NCBI GenBank assembly: GCA_963833955.1
Contig: CAWHZY010000008.1
Coordinates: 248,001-312,000 of the forward strand
Length of the DNA: 64,000 nucleotides
Source: Roseiarcus sp963833955
GTDB taxonomy: Bacteria > Pseudomonadota > Alphaproteobacteria > Rhizobiales > Beijerinckiaceae
Reading direction: 5' to 3'
In this document: positions 53,767 through 61,990 of the stretch, one piece after another
How the letters are laid out: the number at the start of each line of letters is the position of its first letter
How positions within the stretch are numbered: position 1 is the stretch's first letter
Made by a program: the position numbers and the translations under genes
The notes under the pieces: model-generated
Told to the model about the DNA's origin: nothing
Databases searched by the model: none
Seen by the model: only the letters and a program-made list of their open reading frames with translations

Positions 53767-54544
53767 ATGACACGACGCTTCATCGACATTTCCGCGCCGC
53801 TGCGGAACGATGTCGTCTCCGACCCGCCGGGACACAATCCCAAGATCGAGTATATCGATCATCAGCAGAGCCTGCCGCAAATCCTGCCGTTCTTTGCAGG
53901 CCTTAGACAAGAGGATTTGCCGGACGGACAGGGATGGGCGATCGAGCGTGTGCAGCTCACAACGCACAACGGCACGCATCTCGACGCGCCCTGGCATTAC
54001 CATCCGACAATGAATGAGGGCGAGCGCGCGTGGACGATCGACGAAGTGCCGCTCGAATGGTGCTTTCAGCCGGGCGTGAAACTCGACTTCCGCCATTTTC
54101 CTGACGGCTATGTCGCGACCGCCGCCGACATCGACGCCGAACTCAAGCGCATGGGTTATGCCCTGAAGCCGCTCGACATCGTTCTCGTCAATACCAGCGC
54201 GGGCGCAAAATACGGACGAGCCGGATTATGTCGCCTCGGGCTGCGGCATAGGCGCCGAGGGGACCTTGCATCTTCTGAAACAGGGCGTTCGAGTGACGGG
54301 AACGGACGGCTGGAGCTGGGACGCGCCGTTCATCCATACCGCCAGGCGCTACGGCGAGACGCATAACGCCTCGCTTATCTGGGAGGGGCACAAGGCCGGG
54401 CGTCACATCGGCTATTGCCATATCGAGAAATTGCAAAACCTCGAGGCGCTCCCACCGACCGGCTTCACCGTCTCATGCTTCCCAACCAAGATCGAGGGCG
54501 CCTCGGCAGGTTGGACACGCGCGGTGGCGATCATTGACGGGTGA
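53767..54544 (+). CDS. Cyclase/kynurenine formamidase-like hydrolase (frame broken by one extra base)
   Basis: About 258 residues after repair. The N-terminal half contains the metal site THNGTHLDAPWHYHPTM, the family signature HxGTHxDxPxH. The C-terminal half (PDYVASGCGIGAEGTLHLL, GTDGWSWDAPF, SLIWEGHKAG) is in the next frame. Dropping one base near 54216 gives KYGEPDYVASGCG, the expected sequence. Members hydrolyse cyclic amides or N-formylkynurenine; the substrate here is open. ATG 53767 has a good GGAGGA site. Confidence 0.87.
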
Positions 54545-54625
54545 ACGATCCTTGAGAGTGTCGACCTTGAGATTGTCGCTTTCTCCAGTCAAATGGACCC
54601 AAACTCCTGGTTAGGGGTCCAGTTC

Positions 54626-55210
54626 ATGAAAGCGTTTCCGCCGCCGCGCGACGTCGTGGCGTACGATCCTGGGCTGCGCACCCTTCACTGGCTGATGGCG
54701 GCTCTCATCTTTGTCGCGCTTCCGCTCGGCGTCTGGGCGTCGCTCTTGCCGAGCGGCGGAGCAATGCGCGTCGAAATTCTGTTCTTCCATAAGTCGATCG
54801 GCGTGACTGTCTTTGGACTGATCGCGCTTCGGATCGTCTGGCGCCTCATCGTCGGCGCGCCGGCCTATGCCGAGCCGCTCGGCAAGGTGATTGGGGTGGC
54901 GTCTCGCGCCGGGCATCTTGCGCTATACGCGCTCATGATCGCGATGCCGGTCAGTGGTTATGTGGCGTCGACCGCGGGCGGGAAGGCGGTTGCCTGGTTC
55001 GGGCTGTTCGAGCTTCCCAGGCTCGTGGCCAAGGACAAGTCGCTCGCCGTGGCGGCGAGTTGGGCGCACCTGGCGTTCGCCTGGATGCTTGCTTTCGTGC
55101 TCGCCGCGCATCTCGGCGCCGTCGTCTGGCACGCCGCGATCAAGCGCGATTCCGTGCTGACGCGAATGTGGCCGAGCTTTCGCCCGGTTTCGAGCGGCGG
55201 AACACCATAA
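54626..55210 (+). CDS. Cytochrome b561-family protein
   Basis: 194 residues, four hydrophobic helices with heme-ligand histidines in TLHWLMAALIF, FFHKSIGVTVFG, RAGHLALYALMIAMPVSGY and AHLAFAWMLAFVLAAHLG. These bacterial b561 proteins oxidise quinol or superoxide at the membrane. ATG 54626 has AGGGG nine bases upstream; an earlier ATG at 54593 is possible. Convergent with the small gene at 55223-55408. Confidence 0.91.
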   Translation: MKAFPPPRDVVAYDPGLRTLHWLMAALIFVALPLGVWASLLPSGGAMRVEILFFHKSIGVTVFGLIALRIVWRLIVGAPAYAEPLGKVIGVASRAGHLALYALMIAMPVSGYVASTAGGKAVAWFGLFELPRLVAKDKSLAVAASWAHLAFAWMLAFVLAAHLGAVVWHAAIKRDSVLTRMWPSFRPVSSGGTP

Positions 55211-55222
55211 TCTGAGTGGCGT

Positions 55223-55408
55223 TCAGGAGCCGGCGAAGGCGCGGGCTGCCTTGACCGGCCAGGCGAGGGCGTCGGGAAGAGCCTGAACGACATGATCCGC
55301 CAGCGCCGACGCGGGCTCGCTATTCCACGTCGATCGGATCGTCGGCGAAAGCACAACGCCGACGCCGACCAGATAAAGAATAACGATCAGGGCGAGCAGG
55401 AAACGCAT
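55223..55408 (-). CDS. Small hypothetical membrane protein
   Basis: 61 residues from ATG 55408: one N-terminal hydrophobic helix (FLLALIVILYLVGVGVVLSP), then a short soluble tail ending in LAWPVKAARAFAGS. The composition looks like a real small inner-membrane protein rather than a chance frame, but the ribosome site is weak (AAAAAAG). The longer open frame to 55816 has unlikely content. Function unknown. Confidence 0.55.
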   Translation of the reverse strand: MRFLLALIVILYLVGVGVVLSPTIRSTWNSEPASALADHVVQALPDALAWPVKAARAFAGS

Positions 55409-55679
55409 CTTTTTTGTATCCGAATCGTGACAAGCGCCACGACCGTTAGCACAAACGCGCGGAGCTTGAGGCTTGTTCCGTTTGCGGAGAAGGCGCTGTG
55501 GACCCGAGCGGCAAGCTGCGGAACCCTTTATCTGATCCGGCGTTACAGGCCCGCTTCGTAACAATCGGCTTCCGGATCCGCCCTGGGAGGGCAGGGGGGC
55601 ATAGGCTCCGCGGCGGCCTTCGCCGCGGGTCGCGACTGTGCTAAACTGCTTCAGGTAAGCCGAGTTTGGGAGTTTCGTC

Positions 55680-56510
55680 ATGGCGCAAGGTTTGGCCGCC
55701 CGGGTCGTCGGGATCGCTGGCGCTGATCCGTTGTTTGCTCGCATCCGGCAGGAAGCGGAAGAGGCGGTGCGGCGGGAGCCGGAGCTCGCCTTGTTTCTTT
55801 CGGTCAACATTCTCAACCACGATACGCTCGAAGGCGCAGTGTCGCACCGGGTCGCTTCGCGGCTCGATCATCGCGACCTCCCTGCTGCGCTGATCCGCCA
55901 GACCTTCGAGGAAGCGATCGGGCGCGACCCTTCGATCGGGGAAGCGTTTCACGCGGACATCATGGCGGTGGCGGATCGCGATCCCGCGTGCCTCAGGATG
56001 ATGGAGCCGGTGCTTTACTTCAAGGGCTTCCAGGCGCTGCAGGCCTACCGGCTGTCCCACTGGCTCCTGAAGGCGGGCAGGCGAGACTTCGCCCTGAGCC
56101 TGCAGAGCCTCGCGTCGGCTGTTTTCGGGGTCGACATCAACCCCGCGGCGCGCATCGGCAAGGGCGTGTTTCTCGATCACGCGACCAGCCTCGTGATCGG
56201 CGAGACGACGGTGATCGAGGACAACGTTTCGATTCTGCAGGGCGTGACGCTGGGAGGCACCGGCAAGGAGACCGGCGACCGGCATCCCAAGATCCGCCAC
56301 GGCGTCTTGATCGGAGCGGGAGCGAAGATCCTCGGCAATATCGAGATCGGCTATTGCGCGCGGGTGGCGGCCGGCTCGGTGGTGCTTCACCCGGTGCCGC
56401 ATAACAAGACGGTCGCCGGCGTTCCGGCGCGCATTGTCGGTGAAGCGGGCTGCGCCGAGCCGGCGCGCGACATGAACCAGATCCTGGCCGAGAAAGCGCT
56501 CGAAGCGTAG
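55680..56510 (+). CDS. cysE: Serine O-acetyltransferase
   Basis: 276 residues. Acetylates serine with acetyl-CoA, the first committed step of cysteine synthesis. The N-terminal helical domain (ARIRQEAEEAVRREPELALF, HRLSHWLL-type helices) precedes a left-handed beta-helix with GVDINPAARIGKGVFLDHAT, LGGTGKETGDRHPKI and AAGSVVLHPVPHNKTVAGVP, all typical of CysE. It is followed 114 bases later by the DUF3126 gene on the same strand. Confidence 0.96.
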   Translation: MAQGLAARVVGIAGADPLFARIRQEAEEAVRREPELALFLSVNILNHDTLEGAVSHRVASRLDHRDLPAALIRQTFEEAIGRDPSIGEAFHADIMAVADRDPACLRMMEPVLYFKGFQALQAYRLSHWLLKAGRRDFALSLQSLASAVFGVDINPAARIGKGVFLDHATSLVIGETTVIEDNVSILQGVTLGGTGKETGDRHPKIRHGVLIGAGAKILGNIEIGYCARVAAGSVVLHPVPHNKTVAGVPARIVGEAGCAEPARDMNQILAEKALEA

Positions 56511-56624
56511 AGCGCCGGCGCCGCCGTCCTTGTTGAAAAATGAGGATCGCCGCCCATTTCCCGTATTGCAACGCTGTGTCTCTTCGTGCCAAGCCTCGCG
56601 CGGCTCGCGAGCCGGAGAGAGGCC

Positions 56625-57023
56625 ATGGACAAAGCCGAGATCGTAAAACTGCGTGAGTTCCTGCGCCGTTCTTTTGGCGCGCCGACGCTTCAGGTCGCGC
56701 CGAATTCGAAATCCGGCGAGGCGGCGGATGTGTTGCTCGGCGAGCGCAGGCTCGGAACGATCACGGTCGACGACGAGGACGGCGACCGCTCGTTCGCGTT
56801 CGAAATGAAGGTGCCGGTCGGGCGTCCGGTGCTGCAGGATTATCTTCGCCGTCTGTTCGAGAACGACAAATTGACGATCGCCGGGCGGCTCAAGAAAACC
56901 GACTCGGTCGAACTCAACAATGGTCCCGATTTTCTCGGCGTCATTTCCGCCGACGACCCCGCGGCGTCGAGCTACACGCTGCAGATGGCGATCCTCGACG
57001 TCGATCTCGACGGCGAGGAATAG
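56625..57023 (+). CDS. DUF3126-family protein with an internal duplication
   Basis: 132 residues from ATG 56625 (MDKAEIVKLREFLRRSFG). The family normally has one domain of about 70 residues. Here two related units are visible: LREFLRRSFG through RLGTITVDDEDGDRSFAFEM, and LQDYLRRLFENDKLTIAGR through FLGVISADDPAASSYTLQM, ending ILDVDLDGEE. It lies downstream of cysE, a common neighbourhood in alphaproteobacteria. Function unknown. Confidence 0.85.
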   Translation: MDKAEIVKLREFLRRSFGAPTLQVAPNSKSGEAADVLLGERRLGTITVDDEDGDRSFAFEMKVPVGRPVLQDYLRRLFENDKLTIAGRLKKTDSVELNNGPDFLGVISADDPAASSYTLQMAILDVDLDGEE

Positions 57024-57074
57024 GCTCGCCCGGCGCGACCGCGCCGTCTTCCCACCCGCGTGGAGGCCGCGCCC

Positions 57075-57614
57075 ATGCCGCTCTATTCACTCAATGGCCG
57101 CCGGCCGACAGTGCCGCCCGAGGGCTTCTTCTGGATCGCGCCCAATTCCAGCGTGATCGGCGATGTCATGGTCGGGCTCGATGTCAGCATTTGGTTCGGC
57201 GCGGTCCTGCGCGGCGACAACGAGCCGATCAACATTGGCCCGCGCACCAATATTCAGGAATCCTGCACCCTGCATACCGACATGGGGTTTCCGCTTTCGA
57301 TCGGCGAAGAATGCACGATCGGCCACAACGCCATTCTGCACGGCTGCGCGATCGGCGAAGGCTCGCTGATCGGCATGGGCGCGATCGTGCTCAACGGCGC
57401 GAGGATCGGGCGAGGCTGCCTGGTCGGAGCCGGCGCGCTTGTGACGGAAGGCAAAACCTTCGACGATCATTCGCTCATTGTGGGGTCGCCCGCCAAAGCG
57501 GTGCGTTTGCTGGACAAGGAGGCGGCGGCGAAGCTGCGTCAGTCCGCCGCCCGCTATGTCGACAATTGGCGCCGGTTCGCCGTGGGGATGAAGACGATCG
57601 ACGCGGGCGCGTGA
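57075..57614 (+). CDS. Gamma carbonic anhydrase-family protein
   Basis: 179 residues of left-handed beta-helix repeats. Characteristic segments are VWFGAVLRGD-like SIWFGAVLRGDNEPINIGP, NIQESCTLHTDMGFPLSIGE and CTIGHNAILHGCAIGEGSLI, which include the three zinc histidines (His of LHTD, GHNA, LHGC). ATG 57075 gives MPLYSLNGRRP, the usual N-terminus. Proteins of this type (CaiE/PaaY/YrdA-like) may be carbonic anhydrases or thioesterases; activity is not certain. Confidence 0.92.
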   Translation: MPLYSLNGRRPTVPPEGFFWIAPNSSVIGDVMVGLDVSIWFGAVLRGDNEPINIGPRTNIQESCTLHTDMGFPLSIGEECTIGHNAILHGCAIGEGSLIGMGAIVLNGARIGRGCLVGAGALVTEGKTFDDHSLIVGSPAKAVRLLDKEAAAKLRQSAARYVDNWRRFAVGMKTIDAGA

Positions 57615-57634
57615 AACGCAGCACGCCGCCTGAA

Positions 57635-58246
57635 TCAGATCGTCGTGCTCTCGCCGAATTCGTCAGCGGGCAGGGGGCTCAGGAATTCAACCGCGATGCC
57701 GCAATTGACGTGGCGCACGACCTCGGCCGGCGTCGAGCCGACGACCACGCGCGCGCCGATCGGGGCCTCGCAATCGACATTGAGCGCCGCCCCCGACACC
57801 GAGATGTCGATCAGCGTTGCGGTATATTCGCGTCCGTTGGGGAGCTGGAGGATCGTGTACCGATCCCGCGGCGCGATGCGCTCATGGCGGCGGTCCTGGG
57901 GCAGCCCGAGCGCCTGGCGGTTCGCGAGCCACGCCAGTTGGCTGGCCAGCTTGTCGCGCTTGGCGGGCGGCACATTCATCCGGATCGCGAATCCTCCGGG
58001 GAAGATCCGCGCGACCCGTCCCTCGACCCGCCCGATCTGGTTGAGATAGGCGACGATGCGTTCGCCGTGCTGAACGCCAGCCTCGGAGGAGAAAGCGACG
58101 CCGTCCGGAGAGGCGTCGATCAATTCGCAATCGAACTCCTGGCGATCGGAACGCATGAATCGTCCCAGAAGGCAGACCTCGACGCGCTTGTCGCGCCGCC
58201 GCTCTGCGTCCGTTGGCTCTGGGAGTTTCCATGCCAATGCGCCCAT
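57635..58246 (-). CDS. Dual PilZ-domain protein
   Basis: 203 residues with two PilZ domains in tandem. The first has RRRDKRVEVCLLGRF and IDASPDGVAFSS; the second has DRRHERIAPRDRYTI and LIDISVSGAALNVDCEAPIG. The arginine pairs and D/N-x-S-x-x-G motifs for cyclic di-GMP are conserved in both, so it may bind two dimers or serve as a switch. It may respond to the GGDEF-EAL protein encoded 40 kb away or to others. Confidence 0.9.
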   Translation of the reverse strand: MGALAWKLPEPTDAERRRDKRVEVCLLGRFMRSDRQEFDCELIDASPDGVAFSSEAGVQHGERIVAYLNQIGRVEGRVARIFPGGFAIRMNVPPAKRDKLASQLAWLANRQALGLPQDRRHERIAPRDRYTILQLPNGREYTATLIDISVSGAALNVDCEAPIGARVVVGSTPAEVVRHVNCGIAVEFLSPLPADEFGESTTI

Positions 58247-58388
58247 GGCGGCGTGCTCCTTGGATTGTCAGACGCCGACCGGGCGCGATCCTTGAGCCCC
58301 TCAGGAATCGCACACGCGCCGGCCGATTGCACGCTCACCATAAACCTTAGGGATTAAGGCGCTCTTACGCGCTGTGCATGACCAAACG

Positions 58389-58994
58389 TCAGGTCGCGGG
58401 CCGGTCGCCGGAATAGACAAACAGATGTTTGTAGCGCCTGGGCGTATCGCGGAGCGAGAAGTCGACAGGCGCCGCGTCCTCCGGCGCCCGCCGCTCCCGC
58501 GTCGGCGGATCGAGCGCGCGCAAAGAGGTGAGGGCGATCGGTCCCGCGCCGATCAGACCCATCCACGCAGGCGCGGAATGAACCGCAAGGCCGCCAAGGA
58601 CGCGAGCATGGGTCAGTCCATGATGACGCAGCGGCATGAGAACGACCTCGACGTCCACTGCGTCAAGATTGGGTGGCCGAACCTCGGCGCCGATAACGAA
58701 CGCCTGCGCCTCGTCGGCGATACAATGAAGAATCGAATCGAGGTCTTCGCGATCGGCGCCGCGCCACAGGTCCAGGAATGAAAAGCCTCTCAGCTCCCTG
58801 AGGAACAGCGCGTTGGTCCTCGAGCCCGCGATCCGAAACGGAAAGGCGCGCGAAGCGTCGAAGTCGAGCACGAACGTGTCGGCCAGCACGCCGCGGATCG
58901 CGCCGGGGTCGACATCGTTGCGTTCCGGCGCGCTGCGCGCGCCCCGCAATCGGGTCCAGTAGGCATAAAGTTCGATCGTGGCAGCGAGCTTCAC
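58389..58994 (-). CDS. PAS_5 (PF07310-like) domain protein
   Basis: 201 residues from GTG 58994, chosen because GGAGAA lies seven bases upstream. The pattern LYAYWTRLRGARSAPERNDV, DPGAIRGVLADTFVLDFD, FPFRIAGSRTNALFLREL and SFLDLW is that of the PAS_5 family, common and uncharacterised in alphaproteobacteria. A longer frame to 59045 would need a TTG. It lies next to the PilZ gene on the same strand and may sense a small ligand. Confidence 0.88.
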   Translation of the reverse strand: MKLAATIELYAYWTRLRGARSAPERNDVDPGAIRGVLADTFVLDFDASRAFPFRIAGSRTNALFLRELRGFSFLDLWRGADREDLDSILHCIADEAQAFVIGAEVRPPNLDAVDVEVVLMPLRHHGLTHARVLGGLAVHSAPAWMGLIGAGPIALTSLRALDPPTRERRAPEDAAPVDFSLRDTPRRYKHLFVYSGDRPAT

Positions 58995-59218
58995 TTTGAA
59001 TTCTCCGCGACCCGATCCCGCACTCCGTCCCGGAATGGGACGCAATTGATCTTTCGGCTTGGGCTTCTCTGAGATGAGGCAGAGACCATGCCATTTCGTA
59101 TCGGAAGGGACACGCTCAGCGTCTCGGGATGAGCGCGCTCACGGTTATCCTTTGGTCAACCCTCAAATTGCAACGGCCAGTCCAGAATCGGCACACGCAC
59201 GAACGCGAGGCGAGGCGA

Positions 59219-60292
59219 TCAGAACGAGAGATCCCGGTTCACGCCGACGCTTCGCGCCGTCGCCTTGATCAACGCCCAAGCCTCGTCGGGGAGCGGCACG
59301 CCGCTTTGAGAGCGCTTGGCGCGGCTCGCGCGCTCGGGTTCGCCGGGCGTCAGGATCGCTTGGCCCGGAATGGTTTTCCCTTGGCTGAACCAATCGAGAT
59401 AGCGCGTCATATCGGCGTCGAAGACATGCGCGGGATCGATCCGTTTCGGGTCGAGGTAGAGCGAGAACATGCCGTTGGCGAATTTGCGGTTCGGTTCGGT
59501 CGCGCCATTGCCGGTGAGCGATCCGCCGAGGAGCTCGCAGAGGAGCGCCAGACCGGAGCCTTTGTGCTCGCCGAAGGCCCGGATCGCGCCCGCGCCCTGG
59601 CTATGGTCGCGCGTCCCCTCCGAGGTCAGGGGCCCGTAGATCAGCGCGGGATCGCCGGAGAACGCGCCGTCGGGTCCGATCAGGGCGTCGGCGGGCAGCG
59701 GCTTGCCGCCGTGGCTTGCGACATTGACCTTGCCTTCCGCGACCAGCGAGGTTGCGAAATCGAGCACCACGGGGGGCGCGCCCTCGCGCGGAACGCCAAC
59801 GCAAAACGGCGCCGTCGACAGCCGCCGCTCGAGGCCCCCGAACGGCGCGACCAGGATCGAACCGGCGGCGTTGACGAAATGGATCGAGATCAATCCCGCA
59901 TCCGCGGCGCGCTCCGCCCACTCGCCGACGCGGCCGATGTGGCCGGAATTGCGCAGCGAGATGGCGGAAAGGCCGGTCGCCCTCGCCTTCTCCACGCCAA
60001 TGTCCACGGCCATCGGGGCCATCGTCTGACCGAAGCCGAAACGGCCGTCGACGACGCCGATGACCGGCGTGTCAACAAGTCGTTCGAGCGACTGGTTGGG
60101 AATGAGGTCGCCCGTGCGCACCCAATCGACATAACGAGGGACCCGGATGACGCCATGGCTGTCGTGGCCGGTGAGATTGGAGTTGACGAGCGAGGCGGAT
60201 ACGCGGCCTGCCTCTTCAACCTCACAGCCGGCGCAAGCGAAAATCTCGGCGCAGAAGTCCGTCAACGCGTCGGCGGGGATATGAATGGTCAT
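59219..60292 (-). CDS. Ldh-family malate/lactate/ureidoglycolate dehydrogenase
   Basis: 357 residues of the NAD(P)-dependent malate/L-lactate dehydrogenase type 2 family. Family marks are NLTGHDSHGVIRVPRYVDWV, SAISLRNSGHIGRVGEWAE, HFVNAAGSILVAPFGG and GEHKGSGLALLCELLGG. ATG 60292 was chosen (MTIHIPADALTDFC); the frame extends upstream but without a family-like N-terminus. The substrate (malate, lactate or a 2-hydroxy acid) is not evident. Confidence 0.93.
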   Translation of the reverse strand: MTIHIPADALTDFCAEIFACAGCEVEEAGRVSASLVNSNLTGHDSHGVIRVPRYVDWVRTGDLIPNQSLERLVDTPVIGVVDGRFGFGQTMAPMAVDIGVEKARATGLSAISLRNSGHIGRVGEWAERAADAGLISIHFVNAAGSILVAPFGGLERRLSTAPFCVGVPREGAPPVVLDFATSLVAEGKVNVASHGGKPLPADALIGPDGAFSGDPALIYGPLTSEGTRDHSQGAGAIRAFGEHKGSGLALLCELLGGSLTGNGATEPNRKFANGMFSLYLDPKRIDPAHVFDADMTRYLDWFSQGKTIPGQAILTPGEPERASRAKRSQSGVPLPDEAWALIKATARSVGVNRDLSF

Positions 60293-60363
60293 GGCGAGGG
60301 CGATTAAGCGCATTCCGTCCGACCGGCAACACCGTCGTTCGACCTGACGGCGTCTTTCCACGG

Positions 60364-60393
60364 GTTGGGCGGACCCAAGTTGGGCGGACCCAA
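60364..60393. repeat. Two perfect tandem copies of a 15-base unit
   Basis: GTTGGGCGGACCCAA occurs twice in direct succession (60364-60378 and 60379-60393). Each copy is itself a small hairpin, TTGGG-CGGA-CCCAA. It lies in the gap between the divergent Ldh and rhomboid genes, so it may be an operator or a replication-slippage duplication. The function is unknown. Confidence 0.75.
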
Positions 60394-60527
60394 ACTCGCC
60401 AAAGCGACGGCGTCGGTTTAGACTTGTCTTCAGGCGGGTATCCAGGAGCGGACACTCCTGCTCCTGCGTCGGTCCCGGCTTCGACCAGCGGGGCGTCGGA
60501 GCTGGCGACCGAAAGGCTGAGACGGGT

Positions 60528-61391
60528 ATGAGCGCAAACGAACCGCGCCGGATCGCGCGCCGCCGCGAACCGATGTTCAATGCGCCCATTGTGGTCCTCG
60601 GCCTCATCGCCGTTCTCATCGGCATCTATGCGGCCTTCAACTGGGCGCCGGTGGCGATCCAGGACCGGATCATCCGGGACTACGCCTTCATTCCAGGCCG
60701 GCTGACCATCGCCATCTGGCCGGATCGGCTGATCGATCTCATCAAGCGGGCGAATACCGACCCGGCCGCGCTCCAACAGGCGCGACAGATCAGGGAATTG
60801 CAGGTGCTGGGCGGCGGCGCCAAGCTGTGGACGGTGCTGACCTATGCCTTCATGCATGGGTCGTGGACTCACGTGTTGCTGAATTGCGTCTGGCTGGTCG
60901 CGTTCGGGCCGCCGATCGCCCGCCGGTTCGGCTCGACGCGGTTTCTTCTGTTCATGGCGGCGACCGCGATCGCCAGCGCGCTCGCGCATTGGGTGATTTC
61001 GCCGATGGATTTCTCCCCGCTCATCGGCGCTTCGGGAACCGATTCCGGCCTCATGGGCGCGGCGACCCGGTTCATGTTTCAGCCTGGCGCGCCGCTCGGA
61101 GCCTACGGCTCGACCAGTCGTCCCCAAATCGAGACGGTTCCGGCTGCGAGCCTCAGCGGCGTCTTTAAGGAGCGCCGGTCGCTCATCTTCATTGTGATCT
61201 GGTTCGGAACGAACCTCATTTTCGGCGCCGGAGCTCAAACGCTGGGCTTTTCCGAGATGCCGGTGGCCTGGATCGCTCATGTCGGCGGCTTTGTCGCCGG
61301 ACTGGTGCTGTTTCCGCTGTTCGATCGCCCGTTCCGCGCGCCGCCGATGGCCGGAGAGCTTGCGCCGGACCCGCGCTCCATGGAGGCTTGA
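60528..61391 (+). CDS. Rhomboid-family intramembrane serine protease
   Basis: 287 residues. The loop/helix motif FMHGSWTHVLLNCVWLVAFG, the catalytic Ser169 in GASGTDSGLMGA and His251 in AWIAHVGGFVAGL form the Ser-His dyad of rhomboids. The N-terminal 90 residues form one helix and a soluble loop before the core, and a charged insert separates the catalytic helices (about 182-218). It probably cleaves single-pass membrane proteins; the substrates are unknown. It precedes a small membrane gene. Confidence 0.92.
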   Translation: MSANEPRRIARRREPMFNAPIVVLGLIAVLIGIYAAFNWAPVAIQDRIIRDYAFIPGRLTIAIWPDRLIDLIKRANTDPAALQQARQIRELQVLGGGAKLWTVLTYAFMHGSWTHVLLNCVWLVAFGPPIARRFGSTRFLLFMAATAIASALAHWVISPMDFSPLIGASGTDSGLMGAATRFMFQPGAPLGAYGSTSRPQIETVPAASLSGVFKERRSLIFIVIWFGTNLIFGAGAQTLGFSEMPVAWIAHVGGFVAGLVLFPLFDRPFRAPPMAGELAPDPRSMEA

Positions 61392-61511
61392 CCGCATTCG
61401 CGCCGTCGCCGCTTTGTAGACGTGGTCGCCGACCGCGTCGCCGCGATCATCGATCGCGGCTACAAGCGCCGCGCGGAGGGGCCGCGCCGCGCTCAGACGC
61501 TGGGGGGAACC

Positions 61512-61790
61512 ATGATTCTGCCGACCATCGATCCGCTGATCGCCGGGGGAGTTGTCGTCACCACGGCGTTCACCGACGCCGTCTATGTGCAGTTCAACGC
61601 CGCCGTCTCCGCGCGCCGCCGGTTCGCCGCGGCGACATGGAGCAGCGTCTGGTATCTGCTCGCGGCCTTCGCGGTCATCAGCTACACGTCGAACTGGGCC
61701 TATGTGCTGTTCGCGGCGCTGGGCTCATGGATCGGCGGGTTCCTGTCGATCACCGTGTTGAACCGCACCCAGCCGCTGCGGCGCCCATGA
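61512..61790 (+). CDS. Small conserved membrane protein
   Basis: 92 residues from ATG 61512 with a strong GGGGGGAA site. Three hydrophobic segments: LIAGGVVVTTAFTDAVYVQF, WSSVWYLLAAFAVISYTSNW and VLFAALGSWIGGFLSITVL. Similar small proteins of unknown function are found in alphaproteobacteria. It lies 120 bases after the rhomboid gene on the same strand and is convergent with opgH. Confidence 0.75.
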   Translation: MILPTIDPLIAGGVVVTTAFTDAVYVQFNAAVSARRRFAAATWSSVWYLLAAFAVISYTSNWAYVLFAALGSWIGGFLSITVLNRTQPLRRP

Positions 61791-61990
61791 GGGGTCGACA
61801 GGCCGTGCCTCGCGAGTGAAGCATTTTTAATTTAGCATCATATTTATGTTGAAATACTCGAGCGTTCTGCGCTCTCCGCCGTCGGGCGCGGGAGACTTGC
61901 AAATCGCGCCGCAACGCGTTGATATCCCTCAAAACGGACTCGCTAACGGCGGCCGGCCAGCCGCTCGCCCGAGCCCCGGCGAACCACCTT

